From Cristatella mucedo (Eukaryota; Bryozoa; Phylactolaemata; Cristatellidae), in the NCBI GenBank assembly GCA_009760855.2, contig WPIO01000003.1, positions 14,674,001 through 14,738,000 of the forward strand: 64,000 nt of DNA, read 5' to 3'. This document shows positions 52,701 through 60,239 of the stretch, piece after piece (within the stretch, counting starts at the first letter, position 1; the number at the start of each line of letters is the position of its first letter). The notes beneath the pieces are model-generated. The model saw only the letters and a program-made list of their open reading frames with translations, was not told the DNA's origin and made no database searches. The position numbers and the translations under genes were made by a program.

Positions 52701-55681
52701 GGCTGCTATCCGTGACGAATTTTCACCTGAAAGTGTTAACGCAGAGGTCGGCAAAATCCGGCCTTCATGCCAGATAGGCCCCAGCTAGCACTCCAGTGCG
52801 GCCTAAAGCCACCCTAGTTATTTATAGTTGGATCTGGCCTAGTTAATAATTATAATAATAATAATACGTTTGATATAGCACCCTAGAGAGAACTCAATCT
52901 CTTTCTAGGGACTTTACATTTTGCTGCAAAAGAAGCACGATCGAATGGTTAGTAATTGAATTGTCGTGGTTTTGTTCCTCTTCATTACTGCTGGTTGCAG
53001 TTCAAACTGTTAACCTTGTTTATTTTTAGAACTGATATCAGGTGCTTGTATGAACAGAAGCGCATGGCCGGGTAGGGGTGATAAATGTCTACCTCTATAA
53101 TTGTCGTGCGTGTCCGTGGGTCAGTTGTGGCTTTTTGTTGGTTTGTTCGTCTGGCCACGCCCACTCCGGTTCGACAGAGTGGGCGTGACCGGATTAGGCT
53201 ACTCAACCGCACAAACTGCTAGTCAGTCACAGTGCACCAAGCCAATAATGCAGCAATACTGACCAATGTTGACTCAGGTGCCATAGTCACGTGCCTATCG
53301 ACCACTGTGGGTGCCTCGTGCTCAAGTATCTCAATTAAAGGTAACACAGGCGCCCACGCCTACTTGCCTAGACGACAGCCGGTGGATATGTAGTAGCACC
53401 GGTGGCTAACTTGACACCGACATTTTGTACAGCTGAAGCAAATGTCTACCTTTATGCTTTCTAGACTGCAGCAGCATGCACCTGCTAGCTGTTAATAATA
53501 ATGATAATAATAAGATTTGTATAGCATGCGATCAAAACCGAATCTCTTTCCATGCACTTCGTGTATGCTGGAAAAGAAGTTGGCAATTGATTGGTGATAA
53601 CATCCACAATGTCAGCATTCATAAGCACTCAAAGGACTTTTCTTACAGACCGAGCTAATGCTGATTATTGGTAAGACATATACAAATAAGATCTTTGAAT
53701 TTTTTCCCAAAAAGCATTAAAAATGTCTAGACACTTTACATATGCTAGCAATGAAGCCTGTCTATTGGTAAGTGATACTATGCACCGAGTCAGCATGCAT
53801 GCACACGAAGGAAAACTTCACGACATGAAAAGTGCTGTAGATGACAGCTTTTTTAGCTTCTTCTTAAATGCCAAGTCAGATTATATCATTGATTAGAGGC
53901 AGAGCTAAACGTGTGGAGTGAGGAGAGCCTGCGGTACTTTACCTAGCCTGATTGAGTAGTAGTTTGGAAAGGGAGGCTGGAGCAAGAGAACAAAGGAAGT
54001 GAGTGACACAACCTTGAAGAAGTCGATATGCTGGTTAATTGGGAGCCAGTGCAGGTCGGTAAGAAGTGGTGTAATGGGGAAACTGCAACGTTCACGACAG
54101 ACTAGCCGAGTTGCCGAGATTTGCACCGACCGTGAGACCCTTATTGCACCGTAAAGGAAGACCTGCAAGTGGAGCGCTACAGAAGTCGAGATATCAAACG
54201 AAGTCGGGATGTCAAACATACATAGACAAACTTGGATGTGGTATCCCTGTCTATGCATGCCTCTGAAGAATTGCTATTTAGCTGAAAGTCGCAATGTAGA
54301 GCTGATGTTGTCGCCTAGTAAAAGATAATGTACAGCAGAACACCCAGATTGTGTGCAGATGCTACAAGGAGATTTGCCGGGGAAGCCCACTTTGGTGCTG
54401 GGTTTTTCCATTTCTGAGTAATATTTAACCAACCAGCCTTCACAGGCAGAGGTAGGTGATTCACATTAGCCTCAGCTTGGTCATACTTCCAGCATAGGCA
54501 TCGCTTAGCTGACTTATTGACTCCTGGTCCCTTGCCATCACACACAGTCCTCTCTAGGCTGGACAGACTCTTCTCTTTATTCTTTCTCACAATTGTAGAT
54601 CTTTTACATTTGTTGTTAAATGATGCCACTTACATCTAGCCCACTTGACAATTCTTCCATTTATATTCACCACCAAGTGTGCATTGCACTTATCCAGTGG
54701 AGAGAAAATGGCATGTTTTGAACATCGTTTGGGGTTGCCAGTTGGCCCAAGTGTCACACTGGCACTAGCAATGTGACCCTCGTTTGTGATCGGCAAAAAA
54801 TATACGTATGTGCAGATATGTCTATTTACTAGGGCCAATACAATATCAAAGACAGCACGTGAATGACTAAAATATCGACTGACAGACTTTAACATCACAC
54901 TACCTTGACAAATAGAGCCAAACCTTTCTAGACGGCCACCTATTTAGAAAGGCATGCACATAGGGACCAACAGGTCAAATACGAAATACCTGCTGTGTGT
55001 TCCATATGCCATACAACGTTGTCTTTTAGTTCAGAACCATCACACTAACATCGGATCTACCAATTCCAGCAATACTTAGCAGATGAAACAATAAACCAGG
55101 CTCGATCTCGAGCTGAGCCAATGAAATTGATATGGTTTGGAAATAACTAGGACTGAAAATAATGGACATATTTGTACAAAACAAATGACAACCATACACA
55201 CTTAAGCAGTATGTTTTTGACGGTCATTACATGGTAGTTAAAATTTCGCAACTAAGCGATGCAGTTGTTAGCTTACAATGTATATTCATACTTGGTCTGT
55301 ATATAGAGCCAACTTACCTCTCACCGTCAACGTCAATGATCTTACTACTGTTGGCTGACCATTGCCGCTGTAGTAGATTGTACAACCGTATTCTCCTGTG
55401 TCGGCCCGTGACACATTTGCAATGATTAGGTCGTATGAGGATGTATTGTTTATGCAATACTTTGAAGTACAGCTTGACTGACCACTGAAAACCACTATCT
55501 GGTTTCTAAACGTCCAGGCTGCATGTGATACGGATCCTTGAGTAGGGTCACTTCGGCATGTGAGCACAAGGGGCACTCCGGAAGGCTTGTCGTAGACGAC
55601 CACGTCAGCTGCTGCTGAATAGTCACTAATCAGCAGTAAGCTCAAATGTAAGCTTAGGATGCGAATGTCCGCTGGCGACAT
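31004..55681 (-). CDS. Ig/FN3 cell-surface receptor gene, two transmembrane isoforms (whole coding span)
   Basis: Fourteen coding exons were reconstructed from the minus strand: E1 55318-55681, E2 50796-51083, E3 50288-50413, E4 49796-49960, E5 49549-49638, E6 47192-47368, E7 43044-43328, E8 39407-39571, E9 38513-38857, then either E10a 36457-36638 (stop) or E10b 33393-33573, E11 31845-31981, E12 31399-31527 and E13 31004-31143. E1-E9 sum to 2005 nt; adding E10a gives 2187 nt (728 aa) and adding E10b-E13 gives 2592 nt (863 aa), both whole codons. Order: signal peptide, five Ig domains (Cys pairs 42/100, 146/199, 242/291, 339/384, 427/480), FN3 (about 499-583), Cys-rich domain (584-668), TM helix, tail. 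Many N-x-S/T sites suit an extracellular protein. All ectodomain introns are phase 1. I infer adhesion or recognition; the ligand is unknown and no orthologue is claimed. Extra exons in the 4.2-kb intron 1 cannot be excluded. Confidence 0.9.
31399..31527 (-). CDS. Receptor exon 12: cytoplasmic tail with YASV motif
   Basis: 129 nt, phase 1/1, acceptor TATCCTGCAG, donor GTAAGA. It contains HDYTYASVGV (Tyr784, Tyr786). YASV fits Y-x-x-V/I/L but lacks the aliphatic or Ser residue at -2 needed for a strict ITIM. GYNFDDIDEL follows. The upstream intron contains a long (TC)n tract on the sense strand. Confidence 0.85.
31617..31698. repeat. (GA)n microsatellite in receptor intron 11
   Basis: About 40 units. 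On the transcribed (minus) strand it reads (TC)n, ending about 90 nt upstream of the exon 12 acceptor. Confidence 0.97.
31845..31981 (-). CDS. Receptor exon 11: cytoplasmic tail with tyrosine cluster
   Basis: 137 nt, phase 2 entry and phase 1 exit, acceptor CATTGCAG, donor GTAAGT. It contains EPPYASYVRDQLYANPNF: Tyr740, Tyr743 and Tyr749. Tyr749 is followed by A-N, fitting the pYxN pattern known to bind Grb2-type SH2 domains; binding here is inference. An acidic stretch (GEGEDD) follows. Confidence 0.87.
32070..32160 (-). repeat. LINE tail fragment in receptor intron
   Basis: aataatgataataatacatttgcatagcaccctgggaactttatctctttc is the inverted tail. Confidence 0.78.
32260..32387 (-). mobile_element. 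SINE family 2 copy, decayed
   Basis: Inverted family 2 body (gctttagtggctatcac, ggtacgactcgaaaccaagatctggg) and a weak head region. Confidence 0.65.
33393..33573 (-). CDS. Receptor exon 10b: alternative TM exon leading to long cytoplasmic tail
   Basis: Acceptor TTTTTTCAG, phase 1 entry, donor AAG|GTAAGG, phase 2 exit, 181 nt. It encodes a short stalk, a strongly hydrophobic helix (residues 682-706, VIIIACVVVGSVLLIVIVI) and a basic stop-transfer (RRRGRKK). The tail begins with SLMYSTHDF. It sits 3 kb downstream of exon 10a and accepts the same phase-1 junction, so the two are alternatives: inclusion of 10a would end the protein. Confidence 0.9.
34308..34645. repeat. Two opposed LINE tail fragments in the intron between the TM exons
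   Basis: Minus-oriented fragment at 34313-34352 (taataataataatgcacttgataaagtgtgctc) and plus-oriented tail at 34573-34645 (aaagtgcctagaaagagattaaagtctctaagggcactatataaaatgc). Being inverted, they could pair in the pre-mRNA. Confidence 0.75.
34646..36392. other. Intron DNA between the TM exons, no further feature
   Basis: No exon-like or repeat signal recognised apart from the entries nearby. Confidence 0.45.
36393..36398 (-). terminator. Poly(A) signal AATAAA for the short receptor isoform
   Basis: On the minus strand AATAAA lies about 60 nt after the TGA of exon 10a. This supports exon 10a as a true alternative last exon rather than a cassette. Not proven without 3'-end data. Confidence 0.55.
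36457..36638 (-). CDS. Receptor exon 10a: alternative terminal exon, TM helix with short tail and stop
   Basis: Acceptor TTTCATTCCAG, phase 1 entry. It encodes a Thr/Ser-rich stalk (TTQTTTSSPDT), a TM helix (residues about 689-711, TILVATSSVGAVCLLVAIA), a short basic tail (YCRQWQRQNRDQ) and a TGA stop at 36457-36459. Joined to exons 1-9 it gives 728 aa. The tail has one juxtamembrane tyrosine and no recognised signalling motif. AATAAA follows at 36393-36398. Alternative reading: a retained duplicated TM exon now out of use; only transcripts can tell. Confidence 0.85.
36913..36950. repeat. Perfect 16-bp inverted repeat, 6-nt loop
   Basis: actacattcaccttga - tcaagg - tcaaggtgaatgtagt. It lies in the intron, about 280 nt upstream of the exon 10a acceptor on the transcribed strand. 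The right arm belongs to the SINE remnant that follows. Confidence 0.93.
36935..37055 (+). mobile_element. SINE family 1 remnant in receptor intron
   Basis: aatgaccgaggtcgtgggctcaagccgc (B-box region), accgcctgaatacagattatgc, gagctatgcaaatgaattata. Confidence 0.68.
37056..38512. other. Intron 9 of the receptor, AT-rich, no further feature
   Basis: No exon with a phase-1 acceptor and TM- or Ig-like content was found on the minus strand. Confidence 0.5.
38513..38857 (-). CDS. Receptor exon 9: FN3 second half plus Cys-rich membrane-proximal domain; GC donor
   Basis: 345 nt, residues 554-668. The first ~30 residues complete an FN3 domain (SYFVYVEAKNYVGKS). The remaining ~85 contain six cysteines (AEYCVEVNC, NNC, QC, RWC, IVC). 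The WCLVNFQDIVCGAYADL stretch has FN3 F/G-strand spacing, so this may be a disulfide-rich FN3 variant. The exon ends ACTACAG|GCAAGT: no suitable GT donor lies nearby, the GC donor matches the AG|GCAAGT class and keeps phase 1, and this is the exon before the TM choice. Confidence 0.88.
39407..39571 (-). CDS. Receptor exon 8: first half of FN3 domain
   Basis: 165 nt, residues 499-553. It starts with a proline-rich entry (PPLPPSNV) and the FN3 B-strand tryptophans (ARW, VLSWAAS). Acceptor AATGCAG, donor GTATGT, phase 1/1. The fold continues in exon 9. Confidence 0.9.
40443..41235. mobile_element. Foldback (MITE-like) DNA element with TTAA target duplication
   Basis: Two inverted arms, 40447-40773 and 40905-41231 (327 bp each), around a 131-bp centre. 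TTAA stands at both ends (40443-40446 and 41232-41235). Termini read GGGGGGTGTCAAGAAAATAC and, on the other strand, GGGGGAAGTCAAGAAAATAC. TTAA duplication is known for piggyBac and Kolobok transposons; the G-run end does not decide between them. The arms carry mirror-image 86-87 codon frames, which are an effect of the palindrome. It lies in receptor intron 7. Confidence 0.9.
42000..42062 (-). repeat. LINE tail variant fragment
   Basis: taacaataattctaataataataaaaagacatttgtatactacccg, same variant as at 23950. Confidence 0.6.
42130..42562 (+). mobile_element. 5'-truncated LINE copy in receptor intron 7
   Basis: INLKFFGNRTFCSYAPRAWH, TFKKKLKTHF, 3'UTR repeats of the cctctaaccatgttatgctt type, then gtgcatagaatgagactatgttctctgacgg tail. 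Confidence 0.85.
43044..43328 (-). CDS. Receptor exon 7: Ig domain 5
   Basis: 285 nt, residues 404-498, a complete I-set-like domain with PITLAC (Cys427), TITWTKN (Trp439) and QDGYGTYIC (Cys480). Acceptor TTTGCAG, donor GTGAGT, phase 1/1. This is the most canonical Ig domain of the protein and the last before the FN3 region. Confidence 0.94.
44215..44310 (-). repeat. LINE tail fragment in receptor intron 6
   Basis: aatcataatgataataatgataac... gatagcactatttaatttctattcagatgctttac is a decayed inverted tail. Confidence 0.62.
44600..46330. other. Receptor intron 6, central part: no gene called
   Basis: Several 60-108 codon frames lack motifs. A donor-like ACGTGAAAG|GTGAGT on the minus strand at about 45010 has no identifiable partner exon. 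Confidence 0.4.
46331..46499 (+). mobile_element. SINE family 2 copy in receptor intron 6
   Basis: ggtgagccgttatgacac head, aggtcgtgggttcgactcctg (B box GGTTCGACTCC), gcaagcgatggtgatatcc, ctatacaaaagagactgttg, aatcagcta. Confidence 0.9.
46621..46785 (+). mobile_element. SINE family 2 copy in receptor intron 6, decayed
   Basis: gtagctaggggtaatgttcttgctcttcacgac, cccactgcaagtggtggtgatagcctttgaggc, tcaatgagactgctaattcatc. The B box is damaged. Confidence 0.82.
47192..47368 (-). CDS. Receptor exon 6: C-terminal part of Ig domain 4
   Basis: 177 nt, residues 345-403, with core Trp353 (YNWTQNG) and SSGAYVC (Cys384). Acceptor CTTTTAG, donor GTAAGA, phase 1/1. With exon 5 it forms an 89-residue Ig domain. 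An additional cysteine lies in the G-strand region (EMCNISVF). Confidence 0.9.
48103..48340 (-). repeat. Decayed LINE 3' fragment in receptor intron 5
   Basis: gtacagctccctgagagcacgcaatctctttcttggcattc (inverted tail), then a weak match to the 3'UTR and ORF end. Confidence 0.55.
48985..49272. mobile_element. LINE fragment (minus) next to a SINE family 2 copy (plus)
   Basis: 48993-49075 resembles the inverted 'LHWLPVKQ' region (gaaccagcacaggtcagagagaagtgg). 49125-49272 resembles a decayed SINE: gggaggtagttcacaaacatcacgacc, ttgcctgccgcgagccaatgacagctgctaaggctcttctcctgc. Confidence 0.55.
49549..49638 (-). CDS. Receptor exon 5: N-terminal part of Ig domain 4
   Basis: A short 90-nt exon, phase 1/1, acceptor TTTATAG and donor GTAATA (weaker than its neighbours). 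It encodes residues 315-344 with SGDNISLIC (Cys339). It was found by reading the acceptor and donor around an Ig B-strand; it is too short to stand out as an open frame. Confidence 0.85.
49796..49960 (-). CDS. Receptor exon 4: C-terminal half of Ig domain 3
   Basis: 165 nt, residues 260-314, containing the F-strand AAGIYIC (Cys291) and a G-strand NITLDVK. The acceptor was chosen as AAAATGTAG|GT because it keeps phase 1. A second AG 13 nt upstream (CCTGTAG|TTTTT) would shift the frame relative to exon 3. Donor GTAAGC. Confidence 0.88.
50013..50225 (-). repeat. LINE 3' fragment in receptor intron 3
   Basis: tgaaatttgtatagcatcc..gagaaattaatctcgttctaggcac and the following 3'UTR (attggttagtgataac, gtgtcagcattcgtaagta). 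It lies between the two halves of Ig domain 3. Confidence 0.75.
50288..50413 (-). CDS. Receptor exon 3: N-terminal half of Ig domain 3
   Basis: Acceptor TTTGCAG and donor GTAAGC, phase 1/1, 126 nt. It encodes residues 218-259 with EGSDIMLTC (Cys242) and the core Trp254 (SISWTAP). The second half of the fold is in exon 4, so the domain is interrupted by an intron between the C and D strands. That intron contains a LINE tail fragment. Confidence 0.9.
50796..51083 (-). CDS. Receptor exon 2: Ig domain 2
   Basis: One exon encodes a complete I-set-like domain (residues 122-217) with Cys146, Trp159 (NITWYKG) and Cys199. The usual DxGxYxC motif reads DDGASLTC, so the tyrosine is replaced. Acceptor ATTTTAG, donor GTAAGT, phase 1 on both sides, so the exon is symmetric and can be skipped without breaking the frame. 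Confidence 0.93.
51084..52399. other. Receptor intron 1, proximal part: nothing recognised
   Basis: I looked for Ig-type exons (Cys..Trp..DxGxYxC) on the minus strand and found none. Confidence 0.5.
52402..52855. mobile_element. hAT-type terminal sequences, two copies
   Basis: cagaggtcggcaaactctgg at 52404 and cagaggtcggcaaaatccgg at 52742 both begin like the CAGNGGTCGGCAAAC ends known for hAT (Charlie-like) DNA transposons, followed by ggcctgtgggccagatccgg-like sequence. Both copies share ccctagttatttat and ggatc.ggcct. They are in direct, not inverted, orientation. Confidence 0.65.
52850..52960 (-). repeat. LINE tail fragment in receptor intron 1
   Basis: aataataatacgtttgatatagcaccc..agagaactcaatctctttctaggg, followed by ttttgctgcaaaagaagcacgatc of the 3'UTR. 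Confidence 0.85.
53153..53192. repeat. Short inverted repeat
   Basis: ggccacgcccactc and gagtgggcgtgacc form a 14-bp stem with one mismatch around a 10-nt loop; may be the end of a decayed transposon. Confidence 0.8.
53488..54360 (-). mobile_element. Decayed 5'-truncated LINE copy in receptor intron 1
   Basis: Inverted tail at 53493-53560, 3'UTR, then minus-strand ISATRLVCRERCSFPITPLL, LHWLPINQHIDFFKVVSL, and farther up a FQL-type 'SAYFQLRNIA' equivalent. A second inner tail-like copy of the 3'UTR at 53700-53830 suggests duplication or a second fragment. Confidence 0.8.
54361..54898 (-). pseudogene. Unidentified coding-like remnant in receptor intron 1
   Basis: Two overlapping minus-strand frames (54898-54587 and 54629-54315) of about 100 codons each are Cys/Lys-rich (KRCSKHAIFSPLDKCNAHLV; KRCLCWKYDQAEANV). 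The second runs into LVASAHNLGVLLY, which resembles the LINE segment before SAYFQL. Probably repeat-derived; I do not recognise the family. Confidence 0.35.
55318..55681 (-). CDS. Receptor exon 1: signal peptide and Ig domain 1
   Basis: The ATG at 55681 is chosen because an in-frame TAG lies a few codons upstream and a hydrophobic leader follows (residues about 8-18, small residues SAAA at 22-25 as likely cleavage site). The Ig fold has Cys42, Trp56 and the DTGEYGC signature at 94-100. A second close cysteine pair (Cys71, Cys76) lies between the C and F strands, which is unusual and may form a small extra disulfide loop. The exon ends phase 1 at donor GTAAGT. No recognisable core promoter was found upstream; the region holds only unassigned DNA and a LINE copy from 56.7 kb. 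Confidence 0.92.
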
Positions 55682-56704
55682 CAGGGAAGAGGTCGATATC
55701 TATCGAAGGTAGCCTTCACTTCCAAGACACCATCAATTCTTTGCCGAAACTGTCAACGATAAGTAACTTGCATGACCTCCGACCCCAATATTCTATACTG
55801 GGAGGAACAACCAGTGAGGAACTGTTAGTGGAATAAGCAGTGCGAAGTCCAAATAAAGGAGCTTGACTTCTTTTAGAAATTTGACATAAACATGCCACTA
55901 CACAAATGCATGTCGGCTGATTCAATTCTTTAAGTCAGTAGCAGCACGAAAGCCTTAGTGGCTTTTAACTCCCCTTGTAGTGAGTAATAAAGAATCACCT
56001 GGTGAAGGACTTAAACACACAATCTGAGTTGTACGGTGCAAAAGGCATTACCTTTCAACCAGCAATGAACTCGCAGAATTTGTAGATATTCTAGACAAGA
56101 CACACCCTGTGGAATGGCTGGCAGTCTCCATCAAGTGCAGCCATTCTACTGGGGGAGGGGGCTGTGTGCTTGCAGTTCTAGAATCAGCAACTTTGGTCTA
56201 TGCTTGGCTCTTACACATGCAATTTGATTGAGAAGAGCAATGCGACTGTGAAGCTGGCCAATACAGGCAAAACTGACAGTAAAACTAGGAACAACTTAAA
56301 ATTGAACAAGCTTTTGCCGCTACAGCTGCAGTCCCTTGAGTCAGTAACACATACTCAAATAGCATTTAGTAAATATGATTCTACAACTTGTATTCCATCT
56401 CAGCAGATACCACCAGAAGAAGAGCATTCTTTGTTCTGGTGGTGCAGAATAATACCTGGCATTTTTCTACTTCACCACAGCAGTGCCTGTGCATACGAGC
56501 TTCCCTCAGAGACATTTGGAGAATCACTGAAGGCTTTAGTAGCAGCCAACGAAGGATAGTGAGCTGCATTCAGCTGTTGGAAGGCAGTGCAGAGGTGTGC
56601 ACTGAGGTATTACACTGTTCTGGGCACGATGTGATGGCCTTCTGTGCAGCTGTTTGCAATGGGGAGAGGGCAGATGGTAATCTTTCTAGCACTTTGCTGA
56701 CTCG

Positions 56705-57362
56705 GACTGGCAAACGGACGTGCAATCAGGTGCTTACAGCTGGTACAAAACTCTGCAGTTAGGCTTGTCTGTCATGAGCATCGCAGTTGCCACATCACAC
56801 CACTTCTCGCCGACCTGCACTGGCTCTCGGTCAAGCAACGCATCGACTTCAAGGTTTTGTCGCTCACTTTTAGGTCACTTCATTTTTTGGCTCCAGCCTA
56901 TCTCTCACATCTACTCACCCGCCAGGCCAAGCATCGTACCACCCACTTTTCGGAATCCAACAGTTTACCAATACCTCGTACAAACCTCAAATCCTTTGGA
57001 GACCGTGCATTTAGTGTGTATGCTCCCAAAGCCTGGAACTCACTCCCGACTTGCGCCAGAACATCCCCCGACTTGACCACATTTAAAAAGAACTTAAAAA
57101 CGCCTATTTAGGACAGCATTTAGTGGGTCCCTCTGATTCGTCCTTCATGTGCTTATGCATGCTGACACTGTGCATCCTGCCACTAACCACACTTGTATGC
57201 TGACCCTGTGCATGTCAGCCCTAACCATGTTATTCATGTTTTTTATCAAGCATGATATTACTCACGCTTCAATCGTGTTTCCCTTTGCAGCAAATGTAAA
57301 GCGCCTAGAAAGAGATTGAGTTCTCTGAGGGCGCTTTATCAAGTGCACTATTATTATAATAA
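56705..57362 (+). mobile_element. 5'-truncated L2/CR1-like LINE copy (family A)
   Basis: LQLVQNSAV-region, HRSCHITPLLADLHWL, then an open 84-codon end with QAKHRTTHFSESNSLPIPRT, NLKSFGDRAFSVYAPKAWNS, LTTFKKNLKTPI and stop, 3'UTR and a near-consensus tail cgcctagaaagagattgagttctctgagggcgctttatcaagtgc. Upstream of the receptor, opposite strand. Confidence 0.92.
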
Positions 57363-58344
57363 TTAGTATTATTTAGTAGTGGCTTAATCGTCCCCCTACC
57401 ATCTAGCTTCCCGGCAACAGCCTGGAGGCCCTTGGGGGGGGGGGCAAAACGATTCTTTAAGCTTCACTCTTTATCGACCTCTCCTTGTGGAGAGAGGGTG
57501 TAGCAGCATGTGGGCAGCTGAGTCTCTGCGTTATCAATTGTATCAGCCGTGGCCATTTTCTTCAGATCGTACCTCATGGCAGTCTTACCAAATCGCAAAT
57601 CTTTATTAAGTGCAACGTTCCTAAGCCACTGTTTGGTGTAAAGCCCACAATTGGCCCTTCATAAAAGCAGTTAACTCCTTGGTCTTAGGCATGCAGAACA
57701 GGGATGGCTTGAGGATAGAAAACGAGAATCCTAGGTGTGCTGTAGCTTACGTATTACTGCACATGCCTAAGTACCACCAGAAGCCAACAATGCAGTAGTT
57801 TTCAATATGCAACAAAATGTAGAAAGCTACCATTAGTAAATAAATTTAAGGGGTCGGAAATGCAATTTCTTGTTATTTTTCCGTTGTGCATACCGATACA
57901 AGAAAAAACGATCGAGAAAGGAACTATTTTTACTGGCCGCCTTCAGTCTGTGTACTTCGGTTTAATTGCTCACAGTCGGATACCCATTACTCATGGTAAA
58001 CAGGGGATGGCGGATACTTCTTCGCCGAAGTTTAGGTGTTCAGGAGCATCCAAAAAAAAGCGGTTTGAAGGATCAAATGTCAATATGCCTAACTCAGTAA
58101 CATTAACGATTCGTGATACCCTGTTCATGTTTTTGCTCAAAATCGTGCAGATGCAATTACAGCATATTACAATTATAATACAATATTACATGCAATTACA
58201 GCACAAACATTCATACTTCAAGGCTGTGTAACACAGGACCACTCAGAGGTAAATGTAATACAGGTAAGAGACCAACACTCACCCTCTGAAGGCCAAGACA
58301 CCATGGGCCAATCAAAATTCTGTCTTGAGCATGAAATTACAGCT
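57363..58344. other. Unassigned DNA
   Basis: An 11-G run at 57434-57444. The 123-codon frame at 57860-58231 has no motif. Confidence 0.4.
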
Positions 58345-58475
58345 GTATCTTAGTCTGGTGGAAAGGCACCCTCTCTTCACGACCAAGGCTGTCGGTTGAG
58401 TCCTGCAGATGGCAACTCTCAATGTAAGTGGGTAAAAGCCACTAAGAATCGCTGTTGCTATGAACTGATATGATA
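58345..58475 (+). mobile_element. Possible SINE family 2 remnant
   Basis: gtggaaaggcaccctctcttcacgaccaaggctgtcggttgagtcctgcag and gtaaaagccactaagaatcgctgttgc follow the family layout with many changes. Confidence 0.5.
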
Positions 58476-59537
58476 TGCTGGCTGTTAAGTGAGCTGCTGT
58501 TTGTTAAATCGCTAGCATCCTAATAGTCAATAATAATGGGCACACAAGAAAGCTCAGGTAAGCAATCCTTGAGGTAATCGGCTTGGTGGTTCAATAGCCT
58601 ACCTATTGATGCAAGCCCGGGCTGGCTATGGTGGCTTCTCCGTATCTTAAGCTTATAGGCATTTATAACTTCTAAGCAGCTCAAGCTCCTCGGCATTTCA
58701 AATTCATTATAATATTTTCAATATGAGCTCAGCCTTATAAAATATGACATACTGTTCATTGTTGACTGATATTTCCTGTCATAATCCCTAGGCAAAAGTT
58801 TACATTCCCCCTTGAAGTTTTTTTTTTATGGAGGGAACAATTGAACCGGATCAACACTTTATGTCATAGGGGTTGTATGGTATAATGGTTGAAAGTGCAT
58901 TTAAAGGATCAACTTTAGGATGACTACCATTTAAACTAGCGATATCACCAATGAATATAAAAATAAACATCAGAGACCTGTATAAGCACGAGAAAAGGTT
59001 AGTAGAGTAAGTCATACAAAAGATGGGCCATGTAAATCACTTGAATCAAATTCTTTTAATGACACTAAACTACCAAGATCATCAAAAAAATGAATCAAAG
59101 AGCATCATGAAAATCAGGAAGATTGGCTGAGCTAGGCGATATAAATTATAATGTTAAATGATCAGTCATACTTCAGTTGACCCTGTATAGAATACAAGGC
59201 CCAACTCAAGTATGACAAACTTGTCCACCATTCTCTTATGTTCGATATGCAGTTTGACGGTCTTAGCCAAATTCTATGATTTTCCTATGATCTGGATGAT
59301 CATACGAGGTTAAATCATGTGTGGTGCAAGTGAGAGTCACCAGACCCAAAGCAACAGTAGCCTTAGGCACCTACAATAAAGAGGGCTAAAGACTGGTAGG
59401 GGCAGCACCACATATAACACGATTTGCACTGCCTAGATACCAAAGTAAGGCTTCTACTTTCATTTGGCTTCTTTATTGCTGACTAAACTATTGCTGCATC
59501 AGCAAACTCGAGTTGACAGGAGTCAACAAATATGAGA
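58476..59537. other. Unassigned AT-rich DNA
   Basis: No feature recognised. Confidence 0.4.
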
Positions 59538-60238
59538 AGAACTCAATTACTTCTTACTCTTTCTAGGCGCTTTACAATTGCTGCAAAGGAAGTACGATCC
59601 AATGGTTAGTGGCAGCATGCTCAATAAACAACAAGAATCACATAGTCATGGGCAAGTGGCAGCATGCAACAGTATCAGCATGCATAAGCACATAAAGGAC
59701 AAATCTCAGGGACCCAGTAAATGCTGTCATAATGAGATGTGTTTTAGTTTCTTTTTAAATGTGGACAATCGGGGAGATGTTGAGACACAGGTCGACAGCG
59801 AGTTCCAAGCTTTGGGACCATATGAATTAAAGGCACAGTCTCCGAAGGATTTGAGATTTGTACGAGGTATAGGTAAGCAGTTAGATTCCGAAAAGCAAAT
59901 GCTAAAGTCAAAGGAGCAGGTGATACTATTCGAAGCCTGAAGAAGAAATATTACCGATAGGTAGGTCGGAGCAAGAGAATGAAAGAGCCTTAATTGAGTG
60001 ACTGAACTTAGAAATCGTTATTGCATCTTATAGCAAAGACAGGTTACCTGTTGAAGTCTAGTTGAGATGCAACAAATGCATAGATGAGATTGGTTGTGAA
60101 ATCCTTACCAGAGCAAGCCTAAATTTTTGCATAGGAACATAGGTTTAAAGTCGGCAGACTTGACTGTAGAGCTGATGAGGTTATCGAGTGAAAGGCCATT
60201 TTGGAGCATGACTCTTAGATTTCGTGCAAATAATGCAG
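59538..60238 (-). mobile_element. 5'-truncated LINE copy (family A), internally deleted
   Basis: Inverted tail (agaactcaatta..ctttctaggcgctttacaattgctg), 3'UTR, then the C-terminal region on the minus strand, a gap at about 59905, and the upstream part with aaagtcggcagacttgactgtagagctgatgagg (equivalent of STVKSADF). The adjoining minus copy starts right after it. Confidence 0.82.
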
Positions 60239-60239
60239 A

